This document shows, piece by piece, positions 20,303 to 29,474 of a stretch of 64,000 nucleotides of DNA (position 1 is its first letter; each line of letters starts with the position of its first letter). The position numbers and the translations under genes are program-made. Under the pieces are notes generated by a model that searched no databases, was not told the DNA's origin, and saw only the letters and a list, made by a program, of their open reading frames with translations. This DNA comes from CAVTAV01 sp963732795 (GTDB lineage: Bacteria; Pseudomonadota; Alphaproteobacteria; CAVTAV01), in the NCBI GenBank assembly GCA_963732795.1, contig CAVTAV010000006.1, positions 372,001-436,000 of the forward strand. The letters run 5' to 3'.

Positions 20303-22528
20303 TCATTGAGCCGCGGCCTGATGGGGCGCGAGCTCGGCCTTGGAGAAATCGTCGACCGCGACGACCGCGGAGACGGCCGCAGCCGCTTCGCCCAAGGTTT
20401 CGGCCTCTTCCGCCGTGAGGACGCCGGCCGCCAGGGCTTCGCTGATGTCCTTGACCCGGGCCGCCCGCAATTTTTTGTGAAGAGGTTCGGTCTCGACGAC
20501 TTTGCGGAACGCGGTTTCGAGTAGCGCGACGCCGTTGTCGTCCTGCCCGTGATTGATATCGGGGGTCAGCCGGTCGCGCGCGGGCGACGGCTCCAGCAGC
20601 AATTCGGCGCAGGCCTGGGCGAGCTTGTCCTTCGCTCCGCGGGCGCGGACGCCCCGAGGCTGGACGATGAATTTCAGGAACCCGGCCATGCCGCGGCTCG
20701 GCAGGTTGGCGAAAATCTCGGCGAAACGGCGCTCGATCGCGGCATAGCCCCGTTCGCAGCAGTAATCGACCAGGATCAGGTCCTCGTCATGCCGGCCTTC
20801 GTCCTCCCAGCGCTTCAAGACGGCCGAGAGGAGATAAAGCTCGGAGAGAATGTCGCCGAGCCGCGCCGACAGCATCTCCTTGCGCTTCAACGCCCCGCCA
20901 AGGGTAAGGAGCGCGATATCGGCGGCAAGCGCGAAGCCGGCGGCATAGCGGCCGAGGCGCTTGTAATGCTTGGCGAGCTTCGGCTCGTCGGGTGCGGGCG
21001 ACGTCGCCCCGCCGGTCCAGGCCCGGGCCCAGGCGCGGAACACGGTCGCGATACTGTGGCCGACATGGCCCCAGAACGCCCGGTCGAAATCGGCGAGCGC
21101 CGCGCCGCGATCCGGGTTTTCGAGCGCCGTCATCTCCTTGAGGAGATACGGATGGCAGCGGATCGCCCCCTGGCCGAAGATGATCAGGTTTCGGGTGAGG
21201 ATATTCGCGCCCTCGACCGTGATGCCGACCGGCACGGCGCGATAGAGGCTGCCCATGTAATTCAAGGGGCCTTCGATCACCGCCTTGCCGGCATGGACAT
21301 CCATCGCGTCGTTGACGGAATCGCGCAGACGATCCGTCGCATGGGATTTGAGGATCGCCGAGACCACCGCAAGCTTGCGGCCTTCATCCAGCCCCGCGCA
21401 GGTGAGCCGGCGCGCGGCGTCGAGGAGATAAGCATTCGCGGCCAGCGCCGCCAAGCGCTCCTGCACGCCTTCGAACTTGCCGATCGGCAGGTTGAACTGC
21501 TGTCGGATGCGGGCATAGGCGCCGGTCGTATGGGCCGTGAACACCGCGCCGGCGGCCGACAACGACGGCAGGGAAATGCCCCGTCCCGCGGCCAAGGCAC
21601 TCATCAGCATCTTCCAGCCCTTGCCGATCTGTTCCTCGCCGCCAATCACGTGATCCATCGGGATGAACACGTCATGGCCCCAATTGGGCCCGTTCTGGAA
21701 GACCTGCAGCGCCGGCAGATGCCGGCGGCCGATCTTGACGCCCTTCAAATTGGTCGGCACCAGCGCGACGGTAATGCCGAGCTCCTCGCGGCTGCCCAAC
21801 AGATGATCCGGATCCTCGAGCTTGAACGCGAGCCCGAGCACGGTCGCCACGGGCCCAAGCGTGATATAGCGCTTGTGCCAGTTGAGCCTTATGCCGAGCA
21901 CATTGCCGCTCGGCCCTTCGCCCCGGCAGACGATGCCGGTATCGACCATGGAGGCGGCATCCGAGCCGGCCTCGGGGCTGGTCAAGCCGAAGCAGGGGAT
22001 TTCCTCGCCGGCGGCCAATCGGGGCAGCCAGTACTTCTGCTGCTCCTCGGTGCCGAACTGATGCAGAAGCTCGCCGGGACCGAGGGAATTCGGCACCATC
22101 ACCGTCACCGCCGCGGTCACCGAATAGGTCGAGATCTTGCGCACGACTTCCGAATGCGCGGTCGCCGAAAAACCCAATCCGCCGTGGCTTTTCGGGATAA
22201 TCATGCCGAAAAACTTGTGTTCTTTGAGAAAAGCCCAGACTTCCGGCGGCAAATCCCGCAATTCCCAGGAGATTTTCCAGTCGTCGAGCATGGCGCAGAG
22301 CTCCGCGACAGGTCCGTCGAGAAAGGCCTGCTCCTCCTCCGAAAGCGCGGCCGGCGGCGTCGCGCGGAGCGTCTTCCAATCGGGATTTCCGGTGAAAAGC
22401 TCGGCATCCCACCACACATCGCCAGCTTCCAGCGCCTCGCGCTCGGTCGCGGACATGGTGGGCAGCGCCTTCTTGGCCCAGCGGAAAATCGGCCGGGTGA
22501 GGGTGTGGCGGCGGAACGCTCTCAACAT
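20303..22528 (-). CDS. fadE: acyl-CoA dehydrogenase, FadE type
   Basis: A 741-residue acyl-CoA dehydrogenase for the first step of fatty acid beta-oxidation. The central ACAD core carries CFGLTSPEAGSDAASM (FAD/substrate loop) and VEGANILTRNLIIFGQGA. A C-terminal extension of about 240 residues matches the DUF1974 part of E. coli FadE, which is somewhat longer (814 residues). The ATG at 22528 has GGAGG upstream. The frame is intact. No other fad genes are adjacent. Confidence 0.92.
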   Translation of the reverse strand: MLRAFRRHTLTRPIFRWAKKALPTMSATEREALEAGDVWWDAELFTGNPDWKTLRATPPAALSEEEQAFLDGPVAELCAMLDDWKISWELRDLPPEVWAFLKEHKFFGMIIPKSHGGLGFSATAHSEVVRKISTYSVTAAVTVMVPNSLGPGELLHQFGTEEQQKYWLPRLAAGEEIPCFGLTSPEAGSDAASMVDTGIVCRGEGPSGNVLGIRLNWHKRYITLGPVATVLGLAFKLEDPDHLLGSREELGITVALVPTNLKGVKIGRRHLPALQVFQNGPNWGHDVFIPMDHVIGGEEQIGKGWKMLMSALAAGRGISLPSLSAAGAVFTAHTTGAYARIRQQFNLPIGKFEGVQERLAALAANAYLLDAARRLTCAGLDEGRKLAVVSAILKSHATDRLRDSVNDAMDVHAGKAVIEGPLNYMGSLYRAVPVGITVEGANILTRNLIIFGQGAIRCHPYLLKEMTALENPDRGAALADFDRAFWGHVGHSIATVFRAWARAWTGGATSPAPDEPKLAKHYKRLGRYAAGFALAADIALLTLGGALKRKEMLSARLGDILSELYLLSAVLKRWEDEGRHDEDLILVDYCCERGYAAIERRFAEIFANLPSRGMAGFLKFIVQPRGVRARGAKDKLAQACAELLLEPSPARDRLTPDINHGQDDNGVALLETAFRKVVETEPLHKKLRAARVKDISEALAAGVLTAEEAETLGEAAAAVSAVVAVDDFSKAELAPHQAAAQ

Positions 22529-22587
22529 AACGGGTCCTCCGGGGGCTCGGGTTTCCCAAGGTCAACGCGACCGATCATATACCAATC

Positions 22588-22650
22588 ATGGTTAACGGGA
22601 ACCGGGGCGGCTTCGGAACGGTCAAAACATCACGGTTAATCTTTGTTTAG
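22588..22650. promoter_or_regulatory. two CtrA-like elements between fadE and the diguanylate cyclase
   Basis: ATGGTTAA at 22588-22595 is the complement of the CtrA half-site TTAACCAT. TTAA at 22636-22639 and TTAG at 22647-22650 are seven bases apart, one mismatch from TTAA-N7-TTAA. They lie 60-125 bases upstream of the diguanylate cyclase start and also upstream of fadE on the other strand. In many alphaproteobacteria CtrA controls c-di-GMP enzymes, so the placement is plausible. Confidence 0.4.
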
Positions 22651-22710
22651 GATGATTCCAGCATGTTTTGAGGAATGAGGTCCTAGCAACGCATATGGGG
22701 GCGTTGATCT

Positions 22711-23646
22711 GTGGGTGGAGTTCGGACCGGGTGGTCTGCGGGCGTGCCAGACGCCCTGTTTCACAGCGTCGTCGAGCATAGCGCGGACGCGATCGTGATC
22801 TGCGACGCGGCGAGCCGTCTGATCTATATCAACCAGGCCGCCGAGGCCATGTTCGGCCTGACCCTGCGTCGGGCCCTCGGCAAACCCCTCGACATGCTGA
22901 TCCCGTCCCGGCACCGCAAATCCCATCGACGTCATGTCGAGGGTTTCGGCCAATCGGGCGAGCCGGCCCGCCATATGGGCGACCGGACCGTCCGCACCTT
23001 CGGCCTGCGCGCCGACGGCACCGAGTTCCCGACCGACATTTCGATCATGACCGCCGACGGCGAGACCGGCCCGATCTATATCGCCATGGTCCGCGACATC
23101 AGCGAGCAGGTCGCGATGCAGAACCGGCTCGAAACCCTGGCCAACACCGATGCGCTCACCGGCGTCTCCAACCGCCGCGCTTTCCTGGAGCGCGCCGAGC
23201 AGGAGTTCGCCGAGGCCCGGCGCTACGGCAATCCCCTCTCCGCCGCCATGATCGATATCGACCGATTCAAGGCTTTGAACGATCGTTTCGGTCACGCAAC
23301 GGGGGATCAGGTGCTCCAAAAGGTCGCGACGACGCTCGCAGCAACCTTGCGCAAGCCTGATATCTTCGCCCGCTGGGGCGGCGAGGAATTCATCTGCCTC
23401 CTGCCCCATACCGATGCCGATCTGGCGCAAACCGCCGCCCAGCGCCTGCGCCGCGGCGTGGAAGCACTCGGCGTCGCGCCGGCGGCCGGTGTCACGGTCA
23501 GCATCGGCGTCGCGAGCCTGATCCATGGCGACGACAATATCGAGATGCTGATCGACCGCGCCGACCAGGCGCTCTACGCGGCGAAACGCGCGGGACGAAA
23601 CAAGGTCGTGCTGCAGAGGTCCCGCGAGAAGCAGAGCGCCGCCTGA
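22711..23646 (+). CDS. PAS-GGDEF diguanylate cyclase
   Basis: A 311-residue cytoplasmic protein. The PAS domain (residues about 15-135, VVEHSADAIVICDAASRLIYINQAAEAMFG) is followed by a GGDEF domain (about 143-305). The active motif is intact (RWGGEEF), and RKPD five residues before it is the inhibitory I-site, so product feedback is expected. It makes c-di-GMP from two GTP. No membrane helix and no EAL domain. The GTG at 22711 follows an in-frame TGA at 22705; a second GTG at 22744 is an alternative. CtrA-like sites lie upstream. Confidence 0.92.
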   Translation: MGGVRTGWSAGVPDALFHSVVEHSADAIVICDAASRLIYINQAAEAMFGLTLRRALGKPLDMLIPSRHRKSHRRHVEGFGQSGEPARHMGDRTVRTFGLRADGTEFPTDISIMTADGETGPIYIAMVRDISEQVAMQNRLETLANTDALTGVSNRRAFLERAEQEFAEARRYGNPLSAAMIDIDRFKALNDRFGHATGDQVLQKVATTLAATLRKPDIFARWGGEEFICLLPHTDADLAQTAAQRLRRGVEALGVAPAAGVTVSIGVASLIHGDDNIEMLIDRADQALYAAKRAGRNKVVLQRSREKQSAA

Positions 23647-23661
23647 AACCGCGATGCGGCT

Positions 23662-24426
23662 CTATTTGTCCTGAAGCTGGACCCGGGTTACGCCGTTCGC
23701 ATCGATGTAGTCGCGGTTGTTTTCGCAGACATATTCGAGCATCTGATAGTCCGGCGCACGCTTGAGGGCGACGGTATAGCTCCAGGGTTTCTCCAGGACA
23801 TCCGGATCCTCGACCGTGATCTCGTCATAGAGAATGTCCTTGGTCTTGAGAAAGATCCGTTCCTTCAAGCGCATCTTGTCGCTGTGCGGCGTGTCGCGGA
23901 AGCCGCGGACCGAGGTCTTGATCGCGATGGTGTCGACATCGAGCGTGTCGTTGTCCCAGCGGCCCACCGAATGACCGAAATAGCCCGGTGCGACCGATCC
24001 GATCTCGGCCTGCTTCTCGCCGAGATAAATTCGCCGGACCTGGCTCATCGCCTCTTCGATGATCGTAACCTGACCGGGCGTTTGGAGGATTTCGATCGGA
24101 TAGATCGCCGACATCATGCTCGGCATCCCTTCGGGCAGGCATTCGGTGCCGGCATTGCCAAGAGGCTCGCCGCGGGCGTCCGAGGCGCGCTGGGCCGCCC
24201 GCATTTTTTCGTAATCGGCCTTATAGGCCGGCTTGAGCATCAATTCGGTCGGTTTCGGCGGCACCAGCGCCGGGTCCGGCTTGTCGTGGAAGCTCGGATA
24301 GCGGAACCAGCGGCCGGTGATATTCGGTCCCTCGACTGACATATCGGCGGCAAAAGCCTGACCGGCGAGGAACAGGACCGCGCCAAGCACGCCGCCCGTC
24401 GCCAAGATACGCTTCAGATCGATCAT
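23662..24426 (-). CDS. secreted protein of unknown function, partner of a DUF6152 protein
   Basis: A 254-residue protein with an N-terminal signal peptide (residues 1-26, ending GQAFAAD). The mature part has conserved-looking blocks: ITGRWFRYPSFHDKP, PLGNAGTECLPEGMPSMM, PIEILQTPGQVTIIEEAMSQVRRIYL, and GHSVGRWDNDTLDVDTIAIKT. I have seen this pattern next to DUF6152 genes in proteobacteria, but I know of no assigned reaction. It starts 29 bases after the DUF6152 stop, so the two are probably co-transcribed and both act in the periplasm. Confidence 0.7.
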   Translation of the reverse strand: MIDLKRILATGGVLGAVLFLAGQAFAADMSVEGPNITGRWFRYPSFHDKPDPALVPPKPTELMLKPAYKADYEKMRAAQRASDARGEPLGNAGTECLPEGMPSMMSAIYPIEILQTPGQVTIIEEAMSQVRRIYLGEKQAEIGSVAPGYFGHSVGRWDNDTLDVDTIAIKTSVRGFRDTPHSDKMRLKERIFLKTKDILYDEITVEDPDVLEKPWSYTVALKRAPDYQMLEYVCENNRDYIDANGVTRVQLQDK

Positions 24427-24454
24427 CGCTGGCCTCCTTCGGGATATGCGGCGT

Positions 24455-24853
24455 TCAGCGCGGGAAGACGCCGCCCGGCGGATTGCTGTCGGTCATCTTG
24501 CGGCCGTCGGCGAGGGTCGCGGTTTCGAGCATGCCGCCGGGCTGGCCGTTGCGCAGCGGATTGATCAGCAGCGTGACCTTGTCGCCCTTCTTGATGTCGT
24601 TGAATTTCCAGCCGGCGCGGGTCAACACGTTCACGCTCGCGCATTCGACCGAGTAATGGGTCGAGCCGCCTTTGCCGTCGGGCACGTCGAGCTCGATATA
24701 GACATGCGGATTGGTCCACTGAAAATCGCTCACCACGCCGGTTAAGGTGATCCGGTTCTGGTGATCGAAAAGCGCGAAGGAATGATGCGCCGCGGCCGAG
24801 CCCATCGTGCCCAGCAACACAGCGACCGCCATACCGGCAAGCCTTGCTGTCAT
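24455..24853 (-). CDS. DUF6152 family periplasmic protein
   Basis: A 132-residue exported protein. The signal peptide (MTARLAGMAVAVLLGTMGSAAA) is followed by the family opening AHHSFALFD, then the W.NPHVYIELDV block and GDKVTLLINPLRNGQPGG, an OB-like beta pattern. The His pair at the new N-terminus could bind metal; that is inference. First gene of a two-gene unit with the secreted protein downstream. Function unknown. Confidence 0.8.
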   Translation of the reverse strand: MTARLAGMAVAVLLGTMGSAAAHHSFALFDHQNRITLTGVVSDFQWTNPHVYIELDVPDGKGGSTHYSVECASVNVLTRAGWKFNDIKKGDKVTLLINPLRNGQPGGMLETATLADGRKMTDSNPPGGVFPR

Positions 24854-24932
24854 GATCGGTTGTTCCCCAAACGGCAGCCCGTTCGCTGCCCCCTCATATC
24901 AGGCTAGCAAACGTCAGGGCCACGCGCCACCG

Positions 24933-25931
24933 TTAACCCTGCTCGCTGTCCAGATCCTTCATGTGTACGGTAGCGTAACGATCCCCGGCGGCCGACCCTT
25001 TGGGCACCGCCGCGTCGATCCGGGCGAGGTCTTCCGACGTCAGCGAGACATTGAGCGCGGCGAGGGCGTCGTTGAGCTGGCCGCGGGACCGCGCGCCGAT
25101 CAGCGGCACGATATCCTTGCCCTGGGCCAGCACCCAGGCGATGGCGAGCTGGGCGACGGTGATGCGCTTCTCGTTGGCGATGCGCCTCAGATGCTCGACG
25201 AGATCGAGATTGTGCTCCAGATTGTCGCCCGAGAACCGCGGCATCATGCCCCGAAAGCCGCCGTCGCCTTTCGAGCGTTCCGCCGACCAGGTGCCGGAGA
25301 GAAGCCCGCGCGAGAGAACCCCATAAGGGTTGACCGTGATATCGAGCTCCCGCGCCGTTTTCAGCACCGAGTCCTCGATGCCGCGCGACAGGATGGAATA
25401 CTCGATCTGCAGCCAGGCGATCGGGTGAACCGCGCTTGCCCGCCGCATCGTCTCCGACCCCGCCTCGGAAAGCCCGACATGGCGGACATAGCCCTTTTCG
25501 ATCATCTCCGCGATCGCGCCGACCGTTTCCTCGATCGGCACGGACTTATCGACCCGCGCGGGTTGATAGAGATCGATATAATCGACGCCGAGCCGCACGA
25601 GGCTATAGGACAGGAAACTCTTCAGGGCCTGGGGCCGGGCGTCATAGCCGACGAACGCGCCGTCGGGCGAACGCTGCGCCCCGAACTTGACCGAGATGAA
25701 AGCGTCCTCGCGCTTGCGCCCCTGCAGCGCCTCGCGCAGGAGAAGCTCGTTCGCGCCCATGCCATAGAAATCGCCGGTATCGAAGATGGTAACGCCGTCG
25801 TCCATCGCTTGATGGATGGTGCGGATACTCTCCTTGCGGTCCGCCGCGCCGTAGAAGGCCGACATGCCCATGAGCCCGAGCCCGATGGCGGAAACGGTGC
25901 GGCCGGTATTGCCGAGTAGGCGCTGTTCCAT
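24933..25931 (-). CDS. aldo/keto reductase
   Basis: A 332-residue NADPH-dependent oxidoreductase with a TIM barrel. The catalytic Asp/Tyr are in FDTGDFYGMGANE and the Lys in FISVKFGA. The position usually held by the fourth residue reads LYQPARVD instead of an H-containing motif, which is seen in a subset of the family. The C-terminal VPLIGARSRGQLNDAL binds the cofactor. The ATG at 25931 has AGGAGG upstream. Substrate unknown. It is one of two unrelated-subfamily AKRs in the window. Confidence 0.87.
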   Translation of the reverse strand: MEQRLLGNTGRTVSAIGLGLMGMSAFYGAADRKESIRTIHQAMDDGVTIFDTGDFYGMGANELLLREALQGRKREDAFISVKFGAQRSPDGAFVGYDARPQALKSFLSYSLVRLGVDYIDLYQPARVDKSVPIEETVGAIAEMIEKGYVRHVGLSEAGSETMRRASAVHPIAWLQIEYSILSRGIEDSVLKTARELDITVNPYGVLSRGLLSGTWSAERSKGDGGFRGMMPRFSGDNLEHNLDLVEHLRRIANEKRITVAQLAIAWVLAQGKDIVPLIGARSRGQLNDALAALNVSLTSEDLARIDAAVPKGSAAGDRYATVHMKDLDSEQG

Positions 25932-26271
25932 GGGGAACCTCCTGGCATGAAAGTCATTGCGAGCGACCGGCGGGAGCGCGGCAATCCAGGTCGCTGGATC
26001 GCCACGGCCGCAGGGCGGCCTCGCGATGACGGATAGGGGCGCGGAGCGGCGGACAAAGCATCGGAAGGTCGGTTGAAGCTGTCAAGCAAGGGGGCTCTCG
26101 ATTTCGTTGACTCCCGCTTGGGCGCACTCGACAGTAACGGCAGTGCGCATCGGGGCGCCTCCAGTCCGCGGCAAGGGAGTCCGCTTCCACCCGATCGAAG
26201 AACCCGGCTTCCTATAGCCTTTTTCCAGCCTGTTATCAGCGGACACCAGGCGCGATTGGAAGGAAGGTCCC
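25932..26271. other. intergenic stretch with one palindromic repeat
   Basis: This 340-base gap holds the repeat at 25953-26030. The remaining 240 bases show no conserved frame, ribosome site or RNA-like hairpin that I can support until GGAAGGAAGG just before the small gene at 26272. Confidence 0.5.
25953..26030. repeat. GTCATTGCGAGCG-type palindromic repeat
   Basis: The element opens GTCATTGCGAGCG and closes CCTCGCGATGAC, with CAATCCAGG and CTGGATCGCC as an inner pair. This is a widely dispersed alphaproteobacterial intergenic element. It is distinct from the GTCATCCCGG repeat elsewhere in the window. Confidence 0.75.
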
Positions 26272-26445
26272 ATGCCGAAACGGCTGACGCCGCAATCCAC
26301 CCTCGATTCCCTCAAACGAGCCGCCAAGCGCTGGCTCAAAGCCGTGCGCGAGGGCGACGCCGCCGCGATCGAGCGCCTGCGCGCGCTCCTTCTCGTGCTC
26401 GGCATGGATGTCGACGTGGCGGCGGATGTGATCCGGGATAGCTGA
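26272..26445 (+). CDS. small protein with an ankyrin-protein-like N-terminal motif
   Basis: A 57-residue reading frame with a good ribosome site (GGAAGGAAGG) four bases before the ATG. The segment STLDSLKRAAKRWLKAVREGD resembles the N-terminal helix found ahead of ankyrin repeats in many proteobacterial proteins. Here the frame ends after a further 28 residues without any ankyrin repeat. It may be a free-standing small protein or a remnant of a longer gene. Confidence 0.5.
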   Translation: MPKRLTPQSTLDSLKRAAKRWLKAVREGDAAAIERLRALLLVLGMDVDVAADVIRDS

Positions 26446-26507
26446 AGAAAATCGTCAGGCGCGGCCTCGTCCCGACGATCTCCGTCTCGGGACGCCGTCT
26501 CTGTCTC

Positions 26508-26536
26508 GTCATGGCCGGAACAAGCCCGCGCATGAC
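26508..26536. repeat. short GTCATGG palindrome
   Basis: GTCATGGCCGG at 26508-26518 and CGCGCATGAC at 26527-26536 form an imperfect palindrome of the GTCATG...CATGAC class common between alphaproteobacterial genes. It lies upstream of the M16 peptidase gene. Confidence 0.5.
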
Positions 26537-26669
26537 GATCAGACAGGGGCCCGGTCACGCAAAAGGTGGATCATATCGCCCGCTTCCGTATAATCGCCCC
26601 CCAGGAGGCGCGGCGGCTGCGGTCGAGTTCGGCCCCCGGGCCCCGTTCTCTTGGGAAGGGGCGTGCATC

Positions 26670-29426
26670 ATGCGACGGAATCGGTTCTCCCTCATCGCGG
26701 TTCTAGTGCTGGTCGTCGGGCTTATCCCTGCGCTCGGCGCGCGCGCCAAGGCGCCGGACATCAATCTCGACTATCAGCGCTATGTGCTCGGCAACGGGCT
26801 CCGGCTGATCGTCCACGAGGACCACGCCGCGCCGATCGTCTCCGTCGCGATCTTCTATCACGTCGGCTCCAAGAACGAGCCGACCGGCAAGCACGGCTTC
26901 GCCCATCTCTTCGAGCATCTGATGTTCAACGGCTCGGAGAATTTCAATGGCGAATGGTTCGATCCGCTGCAGAAGGCCGGCGCCTCGGCAATCAACGGCT
27001 CGACCTGGCTCGACCGCACGAACTATTTCCAGACCGTGCCCAAGACCGCGCTCGACCTCGTACTGTGGCTCGAATCCGACCGCATGGGCCATCTTCTGGG
27101 TGCGGTCGATCAGGCCAAGCTCGACGAACAGCGCGGCGTGGTCGAGAACGAGAAGCGCCAGGGCGACAACCAGCCCTATCGCCGCGCCGAGACCTATAAC
27201 CTGTCCGAAGGCCTGTTCCCGGCCGATCACCCCTATCACCATTCGACCATCGGCTCGGTCGAGGATTTGGATGCCGCGACCCTCGACACCGTGCATCAGT
27301 GGTTCAAGGATTATTACGGCCCGAACAATGCGGTGCTGTCGATCTCGGGCGACGTGACGCCGGCAGAGGTGCGCGCCAAGGTCGAGCGCTATTTCGGCGA
27401 CATCCCGGCCGGTCCGCCGGTCGATCATTGGGCGGCCTGGATTCCCGTCCGCACCCACGACACCCGCGAGACGGTCTACGACAACGTGCCGGCCGTGAAG
27501 GTCGAGCGGGTCTGGGCCGTGCCCGACCGCAACAGCCGCGACCGCGCGCTCCTGGATCTCGCCGCGGCTGCCCTCGGCCAGGGGCTGAATTCGCGGCTCA
27601 CCAAGGATCTGGTCTATGACCGCCAGGTGGCGTCCGACGTCTCGGCCGATGTCGAGGCCCATCAGCTCGCCAGCATTTTCGAGGTCTCGGTCACCTTGAA
27701 GCCGGGCCAGGAGGCGAGCGTCGCCTCCGACGCGATCGAAAAACAGGTCTCGAATTTCCTCAAAACCGGCCCGACCGCCGCCGAGATGGAACGGGCGATC
27801 GCCGGCATCAACAGCGGTACCGTCCGCAGCCTCGAATCCACCCTGTCCCAAGCCTTCACCCTCGGCCAGGGCGAGCTCTATGACGGCGATCCGGCCTTCG
27901 TCAAAACCTATCTCGGCTGGATCAACAGCGCGACGCGGGACGACGTGCGGCAGGCGGCCATGAAATATCTCGCGACGGGCTCCCATCAGGTCGACATCCT
28001 GCCCGACCCGCGCTACGCGCCGCCGGTCGCCTCAAACGTCGACCGCTCCAAGGGCCTGCCCGCGATCCCGAGCGAGTCGCCGTCTCTGACTTTCCCCAAG
28101 GTGCAGACGGCAACCTTGTCGAACGGCATGAAGGTGGTGCTGGCCGAGCGCCACACGATCCCCGCCGTCAATGTCTCGATCCAGTTCGACGCCGGCTATG
28201 CCGCCGATGCCGGGCATAAGCTCGGCGTCGCCAACTTCACCATGAACATGCTCAAGAAGGGCACCAAAAAACGCGACGCACTGGCGATCGCGGCGGAGGC
28301 CGAGCGGCTCGGCGCCCGGCTGTCGTCCGGCTCGGGCCTCGATACCTCGACCGTCGGCCTCAACGCCCTGACGAGCAATTTGGAGCCCTCGCTGGCGCTC
28401 TGGACCGACATCATCACCAGTGCGTCCTTCCCGCCCGAAGAGATCGAGCGCCTGCGCGCCCAGCAGATCGCCTCCATCGCCCAGGAGCAGGCCCAGCCGG
28501 TCCAATTGGCGTTGCGTCTGTTGCCGCCGGTTCTCTACGGCGACGACCATGCCTATGGCGTGCCGTTGACAGGCTCGGGCACGGTCGAATCGACCAAGTC
28601 GATCACCCGCGATGACCTGATCCAGTTCCGCGAGACTTGGCTCCGGCCCGACAACGCGACCGTCTTCGTCGTCGGCGACACCACGCTGGAGGCCATCAAG
28701 CCGATGCTGGAAAAGGCCTTCCGCAACTGGCACGCGCCCGACAAGCCGCTGCCGAAGAAGAATGTCAGCCATGTCGCGATGCCGTCCTCGCCCCGGGTCA
28801 TCCTGATCGACAAGCCCGGCGCACCGCAGTCGCTGATCATGGCGGGCGAGGTCGCGCCGCCTTCGGGCGCGGAGAACAATGTCGCGATCGACGCCATGAA
28901 CGACGTGCTCGGCGGCCAGTTCACCTCGCGCATCAACATGAATCTGCGCGAGGCGAAGCACTGGAGCTACGGCGCGCAGACGCTTTTCCTGGATGCGCGC
29001 GGCCAGCGGCCCTTCATCGTCTATGCGCCGGTGCAGACCGACAAGACTGGCGACTCGCTCAAGGAATTGGTGGCCGAGGTCAACGGCGTCATCAAGGACC
29101 GGCCGGTGACCGAGAAGGAGATGACGCCGGTGATCCAGAACTCGATCCGCAAGCTTCCCGGCTCGTTCGAGCGGAGCGGCGCGGTGCTCTCGAGCCTGGA
29201 GGACTCGGCGACTTACGGCCGGCCCTATGACTACCCGGCAACCCTCGCCGCGCGTTACAATGCGCTCAAGCTCGGCGACCTGAATGCGGCCGCCAAGGAG
29301 GTCGTGCATCCCTCGGGGCTGGTCTGGCTGATCGTCGGCGACCGTGCCAAGATCGAGGACCAGGTCAAAGCCGCCGATATCGCGCCGATCGAATTCTGGA
29401 CCGCGGACGGCAAGCCCCAGAGCTGA
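26670..29426 (+). CDS. exported M16 family zinc peptidase, two-domain
   Basis: A 918-residue protein with a signal peptide (MRRNRFSLIAVLVLVVGLIPALGARA). The first M16 domain has the inverted zinc motif HLFEH (residues 79-83), and the third ligand Glu is in GVVENEKRQGD. The second M16 domain (from about residue 480, TATLSNGMKVVLAERH) lacks HxxEH (AGHKLGVANFTMNML), as is usual for the non-catalytic half. It is probably a periplasmic peptidase of the PqqL/pitrilysin-like group. The ATG at 26670 was chosen because the signal peptide begins there; a TATAAT at 26589-26594 is a possible -10. Confidence 0.9.
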   Translation: MRRNRFSLIAVLVLVVGLIPALGARAKAPDINLDYQRYVLGNGLRLIVHEDHAAPIVSVAIFYHVGSKNEPTGKHGFAHLFEHLMFNGSENFNGEWFDPLQKAGASAINGSTWLDRTNYFQTVPKTALDLVLWLESDRMGHLLGAVDQAKLDEQRGVVENEKRQGDNQPYRRAETYNLSEGLFPADHPYHHSTIGSVEDLDAATLDTVHQWFKDYYGPNNAVLSISGDVTPAEVRAKVERYFGDIPAGPPVDHWAAWIPVRTHDTRETVYDNVPAVKVERVWAVPDRNSRDRALLDLAAAALGQGLNSRLTKDLVYDRQVASDVSADVEAHQLASIFEVSVTLKPGQEASVASDAIEKQVSNFLKTGPTAAEMERAIAGINSGTVRSLESTLSQAFTLGQGELYDGDPAFVKTYLGWINSATRDDVRQAAMKYLATGSHQVDILPDPRYAPPVASNVDRSKGLPAIPSESPSLTFPKVQTATLSNGMKVVLAERHTIPAVNVSIQFDAGYAADAGHKLGVANFTMNMLKKGTKKRDALAIAAEAERLGARLSSGSGLDTSTVGLNALTSNLEPSLALWTDIITSASFPPEEIERLRAQQIASIAQEQAQPVQLALRLLPPVLYGDDHAYGVPLTGSGTVESTKSITRDDLIQFRETWLRPDNATVFVVGDTTLEAIKPMLEKAFRNWHAPDKPLPKKNVSHVAMPSSPRVILIDKPGAPQSLIMAGEVAPPSGAENNVAIDAMNDVLGGQFTSRINMNLREAKHWSYGAQTLFLDARGQRPFIVYAPVQTDKTGDSLKELVAEVNGVIKDRPVTEKEMTPVIQNSIRKLPGSFERSGAVLSSLEDSATYGRPYDYPATLAARYNALKLGDLNAAAKEVVHPSGLVWLIVGDRAKIEDQVKAADIAPIEFWTADGKPQS

Positions 29427-29474
29427 TCGGACAGAAAAGAGCTGATCGAACACAAACCCGAAGGAGGAGAGATC

